NCBI GenBank assembly: GCA_964482535.1
Contig: CAYZXU010000003.1
Span: 1 to 48,702, forward strand
Source: CAYZXU01 sp964482535
GTDB lineage: Bacteria; Desulfobacterota; Desulfobacteria; Desulfobacterales; BuS5
Reading direction: 5' to 3'
DNA length: 48,702 nt
Shown one piece after another: positions 40,855 to 48,702 of this stretch. The stretch's first letter is position 1. Each line of letters opens with the position of its first letter. A program made the position numbers and the translations under genes. The notes below the pieces were generated by a model that saw only the letters and a list, made by a program, of their open reading frames with translations, was not told the DNA's origin and ran no database searches.

Positions 40855-41961
40855 TTATAAAATTTTAAATTTGCTCAAAATTTTCCCGCCAATAGGCTTT
40901 TTAACTGAAAGAGCGCCATGGGGACAAATTTCAACGCAGCAGTAACATCTTATGCATTTATCGTAATTAAAAAATATTTTTTTGTGATTTGATGTAATCG
41001 CCTTTGCAGGACAGTATTGTACACATTCGCCGCACAACTTACATATGGGATTATCCGCAACAGGCTTTTGAATAATATACTTTCTCATAAATTTATTGAG
41101 AGGCTTTGATCTGAAGGACAGCGGTCCCAGTTCAGGAAATTTAAACCCGTCAACTACGTCATAGTCTCCCTTTATATATATGCCTTCATTCATCAGCCCA
41201 AGTTTTTTTGCCTGTTCGTTGGTGGGAAGCATGTCAGGATTAATCCCAAGGAGGCTGCATATGGCATAATCAGCGGCAAAAGCATTTTGGCTGCCAACAA
41301 GAACACCAATATGACGCGGCAAACCGCTCTTTCCTGGCCCCTGTCCTTCCATTGCAAGAATTCCGTCAACAAGTGTTATTGAAGGATTAATGGCATTATG
41401 GATCTGTACAAGAAGCCTTGCAAACATTTCTCTGTTCATTCCGGTTCTAAAATGCCATTCAGGTTTTTTTAATCCCACAATACATCCGAATAGATTTTTA
41501 ACGCCCAGTGTAAGAAGCATCTGGGAATGGGTTTTGAGTTTGGCAATATTAATTACAACATCCGCATCAACCACATCCCTTGCAATATCAATTTCTCCGA
41601 ATGGTTCTCCAATGTCAAGTTTCGTTGTTTCTTTGAACTCTTTAAAAATAACGTCAAGACCTTCAAGACTTTTTTTAAAACCTCCTTTTTTGATAACCCT
41701 TTCAAAAGTACCCGTTGCAGGGCTGTCGGAAATTTGAGGACGACCGCCTTTCATCAGGACATATTCAGCAACTGCTTTTACAACAAGCGGATGGGTTGTT
41801 ATGGCTTTTTCAGGTTCGGATGCTAAAAGAAGATTGGGTTTGATAATAACCCTGGAATCTTTTTTAATTAAATTTTTTCCTATTGATTCAATAATATCAA
41901 ATACAACAGGCCTGAGAGATTCATAATCATACTCAGCCTTTTTTAAAATCACTTTAGTCAT
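40855..41961 (-). CDS. DUF362 protein with C-terminal 2x[4Fe-4S] ferredoxin domain
   Basis: This protein is 368 residues if ATG 41961 is used; another ATG 10 codons upstream (41991) is possible. The N-terminal DUF362 domain has VIIKPNLLL, HPLVVKAVAEYV, LKTHSQMLLTLGVKNLFG and GILAMEGQGP. The C-terminus has two CxxCxxCxxxCP clusters (ICKLCGECVQYCP, CIRCYCCVEICP) that hold two [4Fe-4S] clusters. No signal peptide is seen, so it is cytoplasmic. Such proteins are common in anaerobes; the enzymatic role is not established. It follows nth by 45 bp. Confidence 0.88.
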   Translation of the reverse strand: MTKVILKKAEYDYESLRPVVFDIIESIGKNLIKKDSRVIIKPNLLLASEPEKAITTHPLVVKAVAEYVLMKGGRPQISDSPATGTFERVIKKGGFKKSLEGLDVIFKEFKETTKLDIGEPFGEIDIARDVVDADVVINIAKLKTHSQMLLTLGVKNLFGCIVGLKKPEWHFRTGMNREMFARLLVQIHNAINPSITLVDGILAMEGQGPGKSGLPRHIGVLVGSQNAFAADYAICSLLGINPDMLPTNEQAKKLGLMNEGIYIKGDYDVVDGFKFPELGPLSFRSKPLNKFMRKYIIQKPVADNPICKLCGECVQYCPAKAITSNHKKIFFNYDKCIRCYCCVEICPHGALSVKKPIGGKILSKFKIL

Positions 41962-42006
41962 TTTTTTCAACAGCTCTGGGGCAGTTAACATTCCAAAAAA
42001 TAAATC

Positions 42007-42684
42007 TCATGGTGTCACAGCCGATGCTCTCCTTATCCTCCTTGAAGTTACGCCGTTTTTAGGACAATCCTGTTCAAATACGCAGCAGTCACATTGGGGA
42101 CCGACAGGCTTGCACCTCTCCTGCCCAAAAGCTACAAGGATTGAATTAATCTTTTTCCAGTATTTTATGGGTAATGTTTTTTGTAAAGCCTTTTCTGTGG
42201 ACTCAGGATTTTTAGTCTTTACAAAACCCCATATATTCATTATGCGATGAACATGTGTGTCAACACATATGGCAGGTTTGTCAAATGCCGCAGTTAAAAC
42301 AAGGTTGGCTGTTTTACGCCCCACCCCGGGCAGTTTCAACAGTTCCTCAAGTTCATCCGGCACCTTGTAGCCATAGGGTTTCAGAGATTCCGGCAATCTG
42401 TAAAGATAGTCTGCTTTATTATTAAAAAATCCAACCGGTTTTATCAATTCACGTATTTTTTCCTTGCTCAACCCTGCAAGCGCATGTATATCAGGAGTTT
42501 CATTAAAAAGTCTGCGGGAAGCCATGGAAGTAACTTCATCTCTGGTTCTCGCTGAAAGGATTGTGGAAACCAGAATTTTGAAAGGATTACGGGTTTGTAC
42601 TGCTATAAGATCAACAATTGGCGTGCGGTAAGCTGCGACTTCCTTTTCAAGAGCCAATATAAAAAGTTCAAGTTTCATTGTCAT
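42007..42684 (-). CDS. nth: Endonuclease III
   Basis: This DNA glycosylase/AP lyase removes oxidised pyrimidines. The 225-residue product has the HhH motif LPGVGRKTANLVL with the catalytic Lys and CVDTHVHRIMNI with the catalytic Asp. The [4Fe-4S] loop is C-x6-C-x2-C-x5-C (CKPVGPQCDCCVFEQDC). The start of its substrate region reads STILSARTRDE, closer to archaeal Nth than to the E. coli SAQATD. No ribosome site is seen before either ATG (42684 or 42678). Confidence 0.93.
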   Translation of the reverse strand: MTMKLELFILALEKEVAAYRTPIVDLIAVQTRNPFKILVSTILSARTRDEVTSMASRRLFNETPDIHALAGLSKEKIRELIKPVGFFNNKADYLYRLPESLKPYGYKVPDELEELLKLPGVGRKTANLVLTAAFDKPAICVDTHVHRIMNIWGFVKTKNPESTEKALQKTLPIKYWKKINSILVAFGQERCKPVGPQCDCCVFEQDCPKNGVTSRRIRRASAVTP

Positions 42685-42800
42685 GTTTTGCTATTTGTTT
42701 TTGTAAAATCTCAGGATTAACCTTTTAAATATACTTGCAATATCAATTTTTATATTATAATTATTTATAAAAAAAAGCCAAAAAAATGGGAAATATCAAT

Positions 42801-43184
42801 ATGACAACTCCGGACGAAAATAATAATTATGAAAACATCTCTGTAAGATTGCTTAACTTAATTCTTGATATGCCTGTTAATGAACAGTTGAAGCTTTTAA
42901 ATATGCTTGATAAAGCCGAATACTCCGGTTCAAGAAAGCATAAAAGAAAGCAGCTTCTGTTACCGGTCAACCTTGCCACCGAGAAAATTTCTTCAAATGA
43001 TTTTATTAAAGATATAAGTAATGGAGGAGTATTCATTGAAACAGGCATATCTTTTTCCATAGGTGAAGAGTTGTCTCTCATATTCAAGCTTCCCAATAAT
43101 AATAAGTTTATCAAAGCAACAGGCATGATTGTAAGAACAAACGAACATGGTATAGGTGTTAAATTTAAAAGGCTTACAAAATAA
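42801..43184 (+). CDS. PilZ domain protein (c-di-GMP receptor)
   Basis: The 127-residue product has a helical N-terminus (VRLLNLILDMPVNEQLKLLNML) and a PilZ domain. The Arg pair RKHKR and the DISNGG motif, expected for c-di-GMP binding, are both present, followed by FIETGISFSIGEELSLIF and GMIVRTNEHGIGVKF. The start at ATG 42801 follows GGGA at 8 bp; the upstream ATG 42786 lacks a site. It stands alone between divergent nth and convergent parB, and could be an effector of the GGDEF/HD-GYP genes at 35.7-37.8 kb. Confidence 0.88.
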   Translation: MTTPDENNNYENISVRLLNLILDMPVNEQLKLLNMLDKAEYSGSRKHKRKQLLLPVNLATEKISSNDFIKDISNGGVFIETGISFSIGEELSLIFKLPNNNKFIKATGMIVRTNEHGIGVKFKRLTK

Positions 43185-43231
43185 AAAGTATTTAAAAACA
43201 GTATATGCTATATTTTTTTCACCTGGTTCTC

Positions 43232-44107
43232 TTACTTGGCGCCTAAAAGTTCCAGTAGCCTGTCAAGATCCTTGTCGCTGAAAAAATTGATTTCAATCTT
43301 TCCAGTGCCCCCCTTTTTTTTTATTTTAACCTTTGTTCCGTAATGGCGTGAAAGACCATCTTCCACATCTGAAAAATATTGAAAATTTGAGTTTTGCTTT
43401 TCAGATTTTTCAGGTTTTTTCTTTTTCATCCTTTTAATCAGGGCTTCAGTTTCTCTTACAGAAAGCCCTTTTGACATAACCGCTTTCCATGCGACATTAA
43501 GCTGAATGATTCCCTCAGCTCCCAGCAAAGCCCTGGCATGTCCCATACTTAGACTTCCGTCAATAATAGTTGCCTTTATATGAGCAGGAAGATTTCGCAG
43601 CCTTAAAAAATTTGTTATGGAAGGCCTGCTTTTTCCAAGGCGCTGTGCAAGTTTATCCTGGGTAAAGCCGAATTTGGACATAAGATGATTATAAGCGTCA
43701 GCAATTTCCATTGGATTAAGTTCTTCCCTCTGAATATTTTCAATAATCGAGATTTCAAGAAGACTATCATCCGAAATTTCTTTAACTATAACAGGCACAT
43801 GCTTTAATCCGGCAATTTTGGCAGCCCTGAGCCTTCTTTCACCGGCCACAAGTTCATAACCTGTTTCATCCTTTCTTACCAGGAGCGGCTGTATAATACC
43901 CTGGGCCTTGATTGAAAGACTTAGTTCTTCTAAATCTTCATGGGAAAATTTTATGCGAGGCTGGTATTTATTAGGCTGGATAAGTTCAATATCGCACTGA
44001 AAATATTCCTTTTGACCAGATTTAACGGAATCAATATCAGGAAAAAGAGCTTCAATGCCTTTTCCCAAAGCTATTTTTTTTCCCTTTTTTTCCTTTTTTT
44101 TCTCCAT
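43232..44107 (-). CDS. parB: Chromosome-partitioning protein ParB
   Basis: The 291-residue protein binds parS centromere sites and loads condensin. It has the ParB/Srx nuclease-like CTP domain (LVAGERRLRAAKIAGLKHVPVIV, ENIQREELNPMEIADAYNHLM), a helix-turn-helix (LAQRLGKSRPSITNFLRLRNLP) and a C-terminal dimer domain (KIEINFFSDKDLDRLLELLG). The Arg pair that contacts CTP lies in GERRLR. It starts with MEKKKEKKGKK, 28 bp after parA. No full 16-bp parS site is seen in this window. Confidence 0.96.
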   Translation of the reverse strand: MEKKKEKKGKKIALGKGIEALFPDIDSVKSGQKEYFQCDIELIQPNKYQPRIKFSHEDLEELSLSIKAQGIIQPLLVRKDETGYELVAGERRLRAAKIAGLKHVPVIVKEISDDSLLEISIIENIQREELNPMEIADAYNHLMSKFGFTQDKLAQRLGKSRPSITNFLRLRNLPAHIKATIIDGSLSMGHARALLGAEGIIQLNVAWKAVMSKGLSVRETEALIKRMKKKKPEKSEKQNSNFQYFSDVEDGLSRHYGTKVKIKKKGGTGKIEINFFSDKDLDRLLELLGAK

Positions 44108-44135
44108 TTTTTAATAAACCTTTGCCCTGCTGGCC

Positions 44136-44900
44136 TTATTTAGTTTTTTTTAAAATTTCTCTTGCAAGATTAAAATAGCCCTTGGCACCCGATGAAGCCG
44201 CATCATACAGTAATATCGGTTTTCCAAAACTCGGTGCTTCACCGAGTTTTACATTTCTCGGAATAATAGTTTCAAAGACCATATTTTTAAAATGTTTTTT
44301 AGCATTTTCAGCGGCCTGATGGGAAAGGTTTGTTCTGTTGTCAAACATGGTGAGAAGTATGCCCATAATTGCAAGCTGCTCATTAAGCTTTTGCTTTATA
44401 AGCTTTACTGTCTGCAAAAGCTGGCTAAGCCCTTCAAGGGCATAAAATTCACATTGAAGGGGTATAAGCAAAGAATCTGAAGCCGTAAGAGCGTTTACAG
44501 TTAAAAGACTCAGGGAGGGTGGACAGTCTATAATAATATATTCAAAGGAGTCTTTAAGCTCTTCGAGAAATTTTTTTAAAAAGGTTTCCCGCTCAGGGCT
44601 GGATATCATTTCCACTTCAAAACCGATAAGCTCTAAACGTGAAGGGATAATTTTAAGGGTATCTATTTCAGTGCTTAAAATAAGGCTCTTTGCATCTGCT
44701 TCGCCAATGAGCCCATGATATAAGGTTTTTTTTATGGCATTTTTATCAATACCGATTCCTGTAGTGGCATTACCCTGGGGATCAGAATCAACAAGAAGTG
44801 TGTTTTTTTCGGAAACAGCGAGAGCTGCGGCTAAGTTAATTGCCGTGGTTGTTTTTCCGACTCCGCCTTTTTGATTAGTTATACATATAATTTGTGTCAT
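44136..44900 (-). CDS. parA: Chromosome-partitioning ATPase ParA/Soj
   Basis: The 254-residue P-loop ATPase has the deviant Walker A KGGVGKTTTAINLA with its signature Lys, Walker A' DSDPQGNAT and Walker B YIIIDCPPSLSLLT. The ATG at 44900 gives MTQIICITNQKGG, the usual length; longer starts at 44909 and 44921 lack ribosome sites too. It precedes parB in the usual order. rsmG and mnmG, often upstream near origins, are not present; a protease gene faces away instead. Confidence 0.94.
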   Translation of the reverse strand: MTQIICITNQKGGVGKTTTAINLAAALAVSEKNTLLVDSDPQGNATTGIGIDKNAIKKTLYHGLIGEADAKSLILSTEIDTLKIIPSRLELIGFEVEMISSPERETFLKKFLEELKDSFEYIIIDCPPSLSLLTVNALTASDSLLIPLQCEFYALEGLSQLLQTVKLIKQKLNEQLAIMGILLTMFDNRTNLSHQAAENAKKHFKNMVFETIIPRNVKLGEAPSFGKPILLYDAASSGAKGYFNLAREILKKTK

Positions 44901-45022
44901 GATTGCCATGTTTACTAACATAAAATTTGATGTTTGAAAAGAACAGAAAAGTGTGAGATTATATAAATAAAAAAAAGCCGTTCACTGCCCGGAATTAAAA
45001 GTTAAAAACTGGAAATTGGAAA

Positions 45023-46474
45023 TTGGGAAGAACAGTAAAAAAAAATAAAACCTGTTTAAAGATATTTTTCACCTGCTTTCTTATAATAGCACTCATTGCT
45101 CCGGTATTCATTGCTCCGGGCAAGGTATTTTGTGTCACCGCAAAGCAGGAAGAGGATATGTCCCGTGAATTTTTAAGGTATATTTTCAGCAATGCCAAAC
45201 TGATTAAAGATCCTGTAATTGTTGATTATGTAAATAAAATAGGGCACAAAATAGTAGACGCTGTCCCGCCCCAGCCTTTTAAATATCATTTTTACGTAAT
45301 TGAAGACGAAGGCTATAATGCTTTTGCAAGCCCTGCGGGTCATATATTCATAAACAGCGGTCTTCTCGCTGTAATGGAAAATGAAGAGCAGCTTGCAGGA
45401 ATTTTAGCCCATGAGACAGCTCATGTTGTATGCCGCCATATTTCTCAAAGAATTGAACGAGCAAAAAAAATGGATATTATAACCCTGGCGGGGATTGCAG
45501 CGGGCATTTTTCTTGGTTTAGGAGGGTCTGGTACTTCGGCAAGCGCTTTAACTGTTGGAACAATGGCCGCCAATCAATCAGTTTCCCTTGCTTACAGCCG
45601 GGAAAATGAAAGACAGGCTGATCAGATAGGCTTGAGATATCTTCTTAAAGCAGGATACGATGGTTCGGGCATGATACCTGTATTAGAAAAAATACGGAGC
45701 AAACAGTGGTTCGGATCTGATGAGATACCCACATATATGACAACACATCCCGGAACAAAGGACCGTATTTCTTATATTGACACATGGCTTGCAAACAAAA
45801 ATAACAGACCTGAAAAAAAAATTAAAATAGATCCATACGAATTTCAATTGGTTAATACTAAAATTATCGCTGCTTATGGAAATATTGATCTTTCTTTAAA
45901 AAAATATAAAGCAAAAATAATTGAATCCCAGGATAGCCTTTTATCACATTACGGGTACGGGCTTAGTCTTGCAAGAGCAGGGCAGTTTGAAAAAGCAGCC
46001 GCACAGATAAAGCTGGTTTTGAAAAAAAAGGCTTTTGATCCATATATCTTAAAAGATCTTGGTAAAATTTATTTTCTTGACGGAAAGTATAATACAGCTT
46101 TAAATACCCTGGAAAATGCCTTGAGCATGCTTCAAGATGACCCTGATTGCCTTTTTTATTTTGGAAGAGCTCAGCTTGAAGCAGAAAAATATAAAGATGC
46201 TGCCAAAACATTTAAAATAATAGAAAAAAAATATCCGGATTATGATATCAGGACTTTTTATTACCTGGGAGAAAGTTATGGAAAACAGGGTATTACAGGC
46301 GATGCACATTATTATCTTGGATTTTTTTACTATAAAAAAAAGGATTTAAACAATGCTTTTTTTCACTTAACCAGGGCATCTGAACATATAACGGATCCTG
46401 ATATAAAGGATAAAATTGCAACAATAATCAAAAAAATAAAAAAAATACGGCGAACCATGGAAAGAAGAAAATAA
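45023..46474 (+). CDS. M48-family metalloprotease with TPR repeats (BepA-like)
   Basis: The 483-residue exported protease starts at TTG 45023, since no in-frame ATG lies before the signal peptide (CLKIFFTCFLIIALIAPVFI). The zinc motif HETAH lies in GILAHETAHVVCRHISQRI, with the third ligand in ENERQADQIGLRYL. The C-terminal half has several TPR-like helices (LSHYGYGLSLARAGQFEKAA, PYILKDLGKIYFLDGKYNTAL). This is the layout of BepA/YfgC, which manages outer-membrane protein assembly. The start region contains short GGAAATT direct repeats. It is divergent from parA and 16 bp before the CoA-transferase. Confidence 0.9.
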   Translation: MGRTVKKNKTCLKIFFTCFLIIALIAPVFIAPGKVFCVTAKQEEDMSREFLRYIFSNAKLIKDPVIVDYVNKIGHKIVDAVPPQPFKYHFYVIEDEGYNAFASPAGHIFINSGLLAVMENEEQLAGILAHETAHVVCRHISQRIERAKKMDIITLAGIAAGIFLGLGGSGTSASALTVGTMAANQSVSLAYSRENERQADQIGLRYLLKAGYDGSGMIPVLEKIRSKQWFGSDEIPTYMTTHPGTKDRISYIDTWLANKNNRPEKKIKIDPYEFQLVNTKIIAAYGNIDLSLKKYKAKIIESQDSLLSHYGYGLSLARAGQFEKAAAQIKLVLKKKAFDPYILKDLGKIYFLDGKYNTALNTLENALSMLQDDPDCLFYFGRAQLEAEKYKDAAKTFKIIEKKYPDYDIRTFYYLGESYGKQGITGDAHYYLGFFYYKKKDLNNAFFHLTRASEHITDPDIKDKIATIIKKIKKIRRTMERRK

Positions 46475-46490
46475 AAGATAAGGAGTCCGA

Positions 46491-47702
46491 ATGAAGCAGC
46501 CTCTGGAAGGCATAAGAGTTTTGGAATGTGCAATATTTCATGCAGGACCTGGCGCTGGAGCAATAATGGGAGACCTTGGAGCTGAAGTTATTAAAGTTGA
46601 AGAACCAGGAGTCGGGGATCCCATACGACAGCTTAACACCATCGGCTCAATTCCTTTTCACATAGAAGGTGGTGGAAATGTTTTTTGCGAGGGAGCCAAT
46701 AGAAATAAAAAAAGCATAACAGTAAATCTTTTCTCTGAAAAAGGTCAGGAAATAGTTTATAAACTCGCTGAAAAATCGGATGTGTTTTTAACAAACTTCC
46801 GCCCCCAGGCCCTTGAAGAAATGAATATCACCTATCATATTTTAAAAAAGATCAATCCTGAAATAATTTATGCTTCGGTTACGGCCTTCGGAGACAAGGG
46901 GCCTGAAAAAAACAGGGGAGGGTTTGACTATCAGGGTCAGGCTAAATCCGGTCTGATGTTCTCCATGGGTGAAGAGGGTATGCCGCCCTTAACCTGTCAA
47001 TTCGGAATCATTGACCAGGCCACAGCATTTAATGCAAGCCATCAGATCATAACCGCTCTTTTTATGCGTGAACGTTTTGGAATGGGCCAGGAAGTAAAGA
47101 TTTCTCTTCTCGGTTCCACAATGAACATGCTTTATTTTAATATACTCTCTTTGCTCATGGGAAATATTAAAATTCCAAGGCACAAGAGGGACAGAGAAAA
47201 TCCCTTGAGAAACTACTACCTTTGCAGGGACAACAAATGGCTTATGATGACACTGACCCCTTCGGACAGGTTCTGGCAGCCCTTGTGCAAAGCTCTTGAA
47301 CGACCGGATCTTGCAGATGAGCCCCGTTTCAGCACCGATGCAGACAGGCTTGTCAATGCAAAGGAGCTTGTATCTATACTGGATAAAATATTTACAGGCA
47401 AATCCCGTGACACATGGCTGAAAATTTTTGAAAAATACGATCTTTTTTGCTGTGGAGTAAATAGCCTGGAAGAGGTTATAAAGGATCCCCAGGTGCTGGA
47501 GAACAACTATATTGTTGACTTTGATCATCCTGTTTTGGGAAAAATAAAGATACCCGGATATCCTGCCTCTTTTAGCGACAGCAGGGTGGAAACCAAAACA
47601 TCCGTACCTGATCTTGGAGAGCATACAGAAGAGGTTCTTGTAAAATTGGGAGGGTTGTCTTTAGAAGAAATATCAAAATTAAGGGACGAAGGGGTATGCT
47701 GA
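46491..47702 (+). CDS. Class III CoA-transferase (CaiB/BaiF family)
   Basis: The 403-residue enzyme should move CoA between carboxylic acids in the cytoplasm. Conserved features: PLEGIRVLECAIFHAGPGAG, LGAEVIKVEEPGVGDPIRQL, KSDVFLTNFRPQALEEM and GGFDYQGQAKSGLMF, where the Asp is the expected catalytic residue. It ends GEHTEEVLVKLGGLSLEEI. The start at ATG 46491 follows AAGGAG at 6 bp. It may be co-transcribed with the protease 16 bp upstream. The substrate cannot be read from the sequence. Confidence 0.93.
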   Translation: MKQPLEGIRVLECAIFHAGPGAGAIMGDLGAEVIKVEEPGVGDPIRQLNTIGSIPFHIEGGGNVFCEGANRNKKSITVNLFSEKGQEIVYKLAEKSDVFLTNFRPQALEEMNITYHILKKINPEIIYASVTAFGDKGPEKNRGGFDYQGQAKSGLMFSMGEEGMPPLTCQFGIIDQATAFNASHQIITALFMRERFGMGQEVKISLLGSTMNMLYFNILSLLMGNIKIPRHKRDRENPLRNYYLCRDNKWLMMTLTPSDRFWQPLCKALERPDLADEPRFSTDADRLVNAKELVSILDKIFTGKSRDTWLKIFEKYDLFCCGVNSLEEVIKDPQVLENNYIVDFDHPVLGKIKIPGYPASFSDSRVETKTSVPDLGEHTEEVLVKLGGLSLEEISKLRDEGVC

Positions 47703-47709
47703 ACAGATG

Positions 47710-47860
47710 CTACTGGAAAAACTCAGGTTTAATCCATTTTGTACCAATATTTGCAAGTTGCTCCGGCGCTGGATAACCACGCCAATTTGATGGTAATTCG
47801 TTGGATGTAATCAATTCTCTTTTTATATTATCTGTGATTATAATTTCAGCAATACTCAAA
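47710..47860 (-). pseudogene. RES-domain toxin gene remnant
   Basis: Minus-strand translation ending at TAG 47710-47712 reads ...NELPSNWRGYPAPEQLANIG then TKWIKPEFFQ. The pattern LPxxWRxYPAPxxxxxxGxxW is the late core of RES-domain (NAD+-degrading) toxins of Xre-RES systems. Upstream the frame runs into the end of the cation transporter with no start codon, and the last third of the domain (usual PSAIVP and HPDF region) is missing. No Xre antitoxin is seen. It appears to be a fragment truncated on both sides, most simply a deletion scar. Confidence 0.5.
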
Positions 47861-48466
47861 CTAACGAAGCTCTGCCTTGGCTGATGAAATGACGCGAATT
47901 GCAGAACGCATTAACAGCAACACAAGACCTATAGCAACCACAATATCGGACCAGCCTGAACCGGTTACCCAGACTGCGCCAGCCGCCACGAAAACAGATA
48001 AATTTGATGCAATGTCATTTCTCGAACATTCCCACACCGAACTCATATTCACATCTTCTTTGCGGTGTCGCCATAGAGCAAAAAGACAAAAAGAGTTAGC
48101 CATAAGACCTAAAAGACTAAAAATGCCCATTATCTCGAATACTGGGATGCTTGGGACAAAAAACTTATAAATAATTTGTGCGGTCACAATGAATGCCGCA
48201 AGGAGTATTAACCAGCCTTTAAACAGGGCGACTTTGGCCTTTGTGGATGCACTCCTTGAAACAGCGTAAAGACTGAGACCATATGTCAATGCGTCCCCGA
48301 GATTATCAAGGCTATCAGCGAGCAAGGCGGTTGTATTACCATATAGCGCGGCTGCGCCTATAACAAAAAACATAACGGTGTTAACACCGAGGACAATTAG
48401 TAATGTTCCTCGCTGTCGTTCACGCAACCGATCTAAAGAACAATCTTGATTACAACATCCACTCAT
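47861..48466 (-). CDS. Short cation-diffusion-facilitator family transporter
   Basis: The 201-residue membrane protein starts MSGCCNQDCSLDRLRERQRG (Cys-rich) and has about six membrane segments. TM2 carries ALLADSLDNLGDALTYG with the Asp pair that binds metal in CDF proteins. TM5 carries VWECSRNDIASNL. The C-terminal cytoplasmic domain of the larger CDFs is absent. Similar short proteins often sit beside MerR-type regulators and export divalent metals such as Cd, Zn or Co. The stop codon lies at the RES remnant junction. Its codon use is slightly richer in GC than that of the genes to the left, which suggests transfer. Confidence 0.8.
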   Translation of the reverse strand: MSGCCNQDCSLDRLRERQRGTLLIVLGVNTVMFFVIGAAALYGNTTALLADSLDNLGDALTYGLSLYAVSRSASTKAKVALFKGWLILLAAFIVTAQIIYKFFVPSIPVFEIMGIFSLLGLMANSFCLFALWRHRKEDVNMSSVWECSRNDIASNLSVFVAAGAVWVTGSGWSDIVVAIGLVLLLMRSAIRVISSAKAELR

Positions 48467-48488
48467 ATTTTCCGAAACCCGACAACGA

Positions 48489-48521
48489 ATTATACAATTT
48501 TTTTCTGTATAACTTTGTCAA
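48489..48521 (-). promoter_or_regulatory. MerR-like promoter for the cation transporter
   Basis: On the minus strand a consensus TTGACA (48516-48521) and TATAAT (48489-48494) are 21 bp apart, longer than the 17 bp optimum. A 7-bp dyad (TTATACA and TGTATAA in the plus sense, 48490-48496 and 48506-48512) lies in the spacer and overlaps the -10. An elongated spacer with a central dyad is the mark of MerR-type activation. No MerR gene is in the window. Confidence 0.45.
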
Positions 48522-48654
48522 TTAACAATCACTACCAATAACAAAAAAATGCATCTCGACAACCATGATTTATACCCACACAGTTAAATCCAAAACCGTG
48601 AAAGAAGCGAAAAGCCCTCTTGATCTGTGAAGGACATAGGGGGTTGAGTTAAAC

Positions 48655-48702
48655 ATGATCAAAATGGGAAAACTGCATGGCAAAAGTCCCCCTGCCCTGT
48701 GT
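48655..48702 (+). other. Possible start of an ORF at the right edge
   Basis: An ATG (48655) opens a frame reading MIKMGKLHGKSPPALC that runs off the window. A GGGGG lies 10-15 bp upstream. There is too little to judge whether it is a gene. Confidence 0.15.

Noticed and set aside
40405..42684. nth, DUF362-ferredoxin and ssb as a special repair operon
   Set aside because: The three genes are close but show no shared function beyond two having links to DNA repair; simple co-directional packing is enough.
43232..44921. parS site or replication origin near parAB
   Set aside because: I did not find a TGTTTCACGTGAAACA-like 16-mer or a cluster of DnaA boxes, so no origin is claimed.
45001..45030. 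Short direct repeats GGAAATT before the protease
   Set aside because: Three brief copies in AT-rich DNA can arise by chance and have no dyad symmetry.

Overview
This 48.7 kb window is chromosomal DNA of a low-GC, Gram-negative anaerobe. It most likely comes from an uncultured member of the Desulfobacterota (the former Deltaproteobacteria, sulfate-reducer group). This is inferred from gene content, not from a database match: the gene order ispE - tRNA-Gln - prs - rplY - pth, a DUF1844 gene before ispE, a CarD/CdnL regulator, a mitochondrial-type EF-G (spdEFG1-like), a K+-insensitive H+-pyrophosphatase, PEP-CTERM-like tails, many multi-domain hybrid kinases and sigma-54 activators, and a short inverted-repeat element whose ends carry CGTAAAAAGTC.

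Layout. (1) 1-2109, minus: a chemotaxis operon of a thioredoxin-fold protein without redox cysteines, CheW, and a chemoreceptor with two zinc-binding CZB domains, cut by the window edge. (2) 2.7-9.4 kb: two hybrid histidine kinases facing a sigma-54 response regulator. (3) 10-19 kb, plus: housekeeping genes serA, DUF1844, ispE, tRNA-Gln, prs, rplY, pth, hppA, carD and an RluD-type pseudouridine synthase. (4) 19-22 kb, minus: an overlapping kinase and sigma-54 regulator pair. (5) 22.2-26.5 kb, minus: five consecutive exported proteins. Two have PEP-CTERM-like tails, one joins a cohesin-like domain to a type I dockerin, one is fibronectin III-like, and one has two PKD domains and a dockerin-like end. 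Three copies of a MITE-like repeat lie in and around this block. (6) 26.9-30.5 kb, minus: EF-G followed by a P-loop ATPase and an unrecognised protein. (7) 30.7-37.8 kb, plus: mtnA, then a 1246-residue BarA-like kinase with a PhnD-like sensor, an HD-GYP response regulator and a diguanylate cyclase, forming a c-di-GMP signalling run. (8) 37.8-38.8 kb, minus: a DUF134 regulator with two small Gly/Arg-rich proteins. (9) 39-46.5 kb: murA, ssb, a DUF362-ferredoxin protein, nth, PilZ, parB, parA and an M48 protease with TPR-like repeats. (10) 46.5-48.7 kb: a class III CoA-transferase, a remnant of a RES-domain gene, and a short cation-diffusion-facilitator protein behind a MerR-like promoter.

Taken together, the window combines core metabolism and translation genes with a dense sensory layer (chemotaxis, phosphorelays, c-di-GMP) and a compact surface-protein locus. 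That locus is the part most likely to hold undescribed biology. It is a small cohesin/dockerin set with no visible glycoside hydrolase, and no exosortase is present in the window to process the two PEP-CTERM-like tails.
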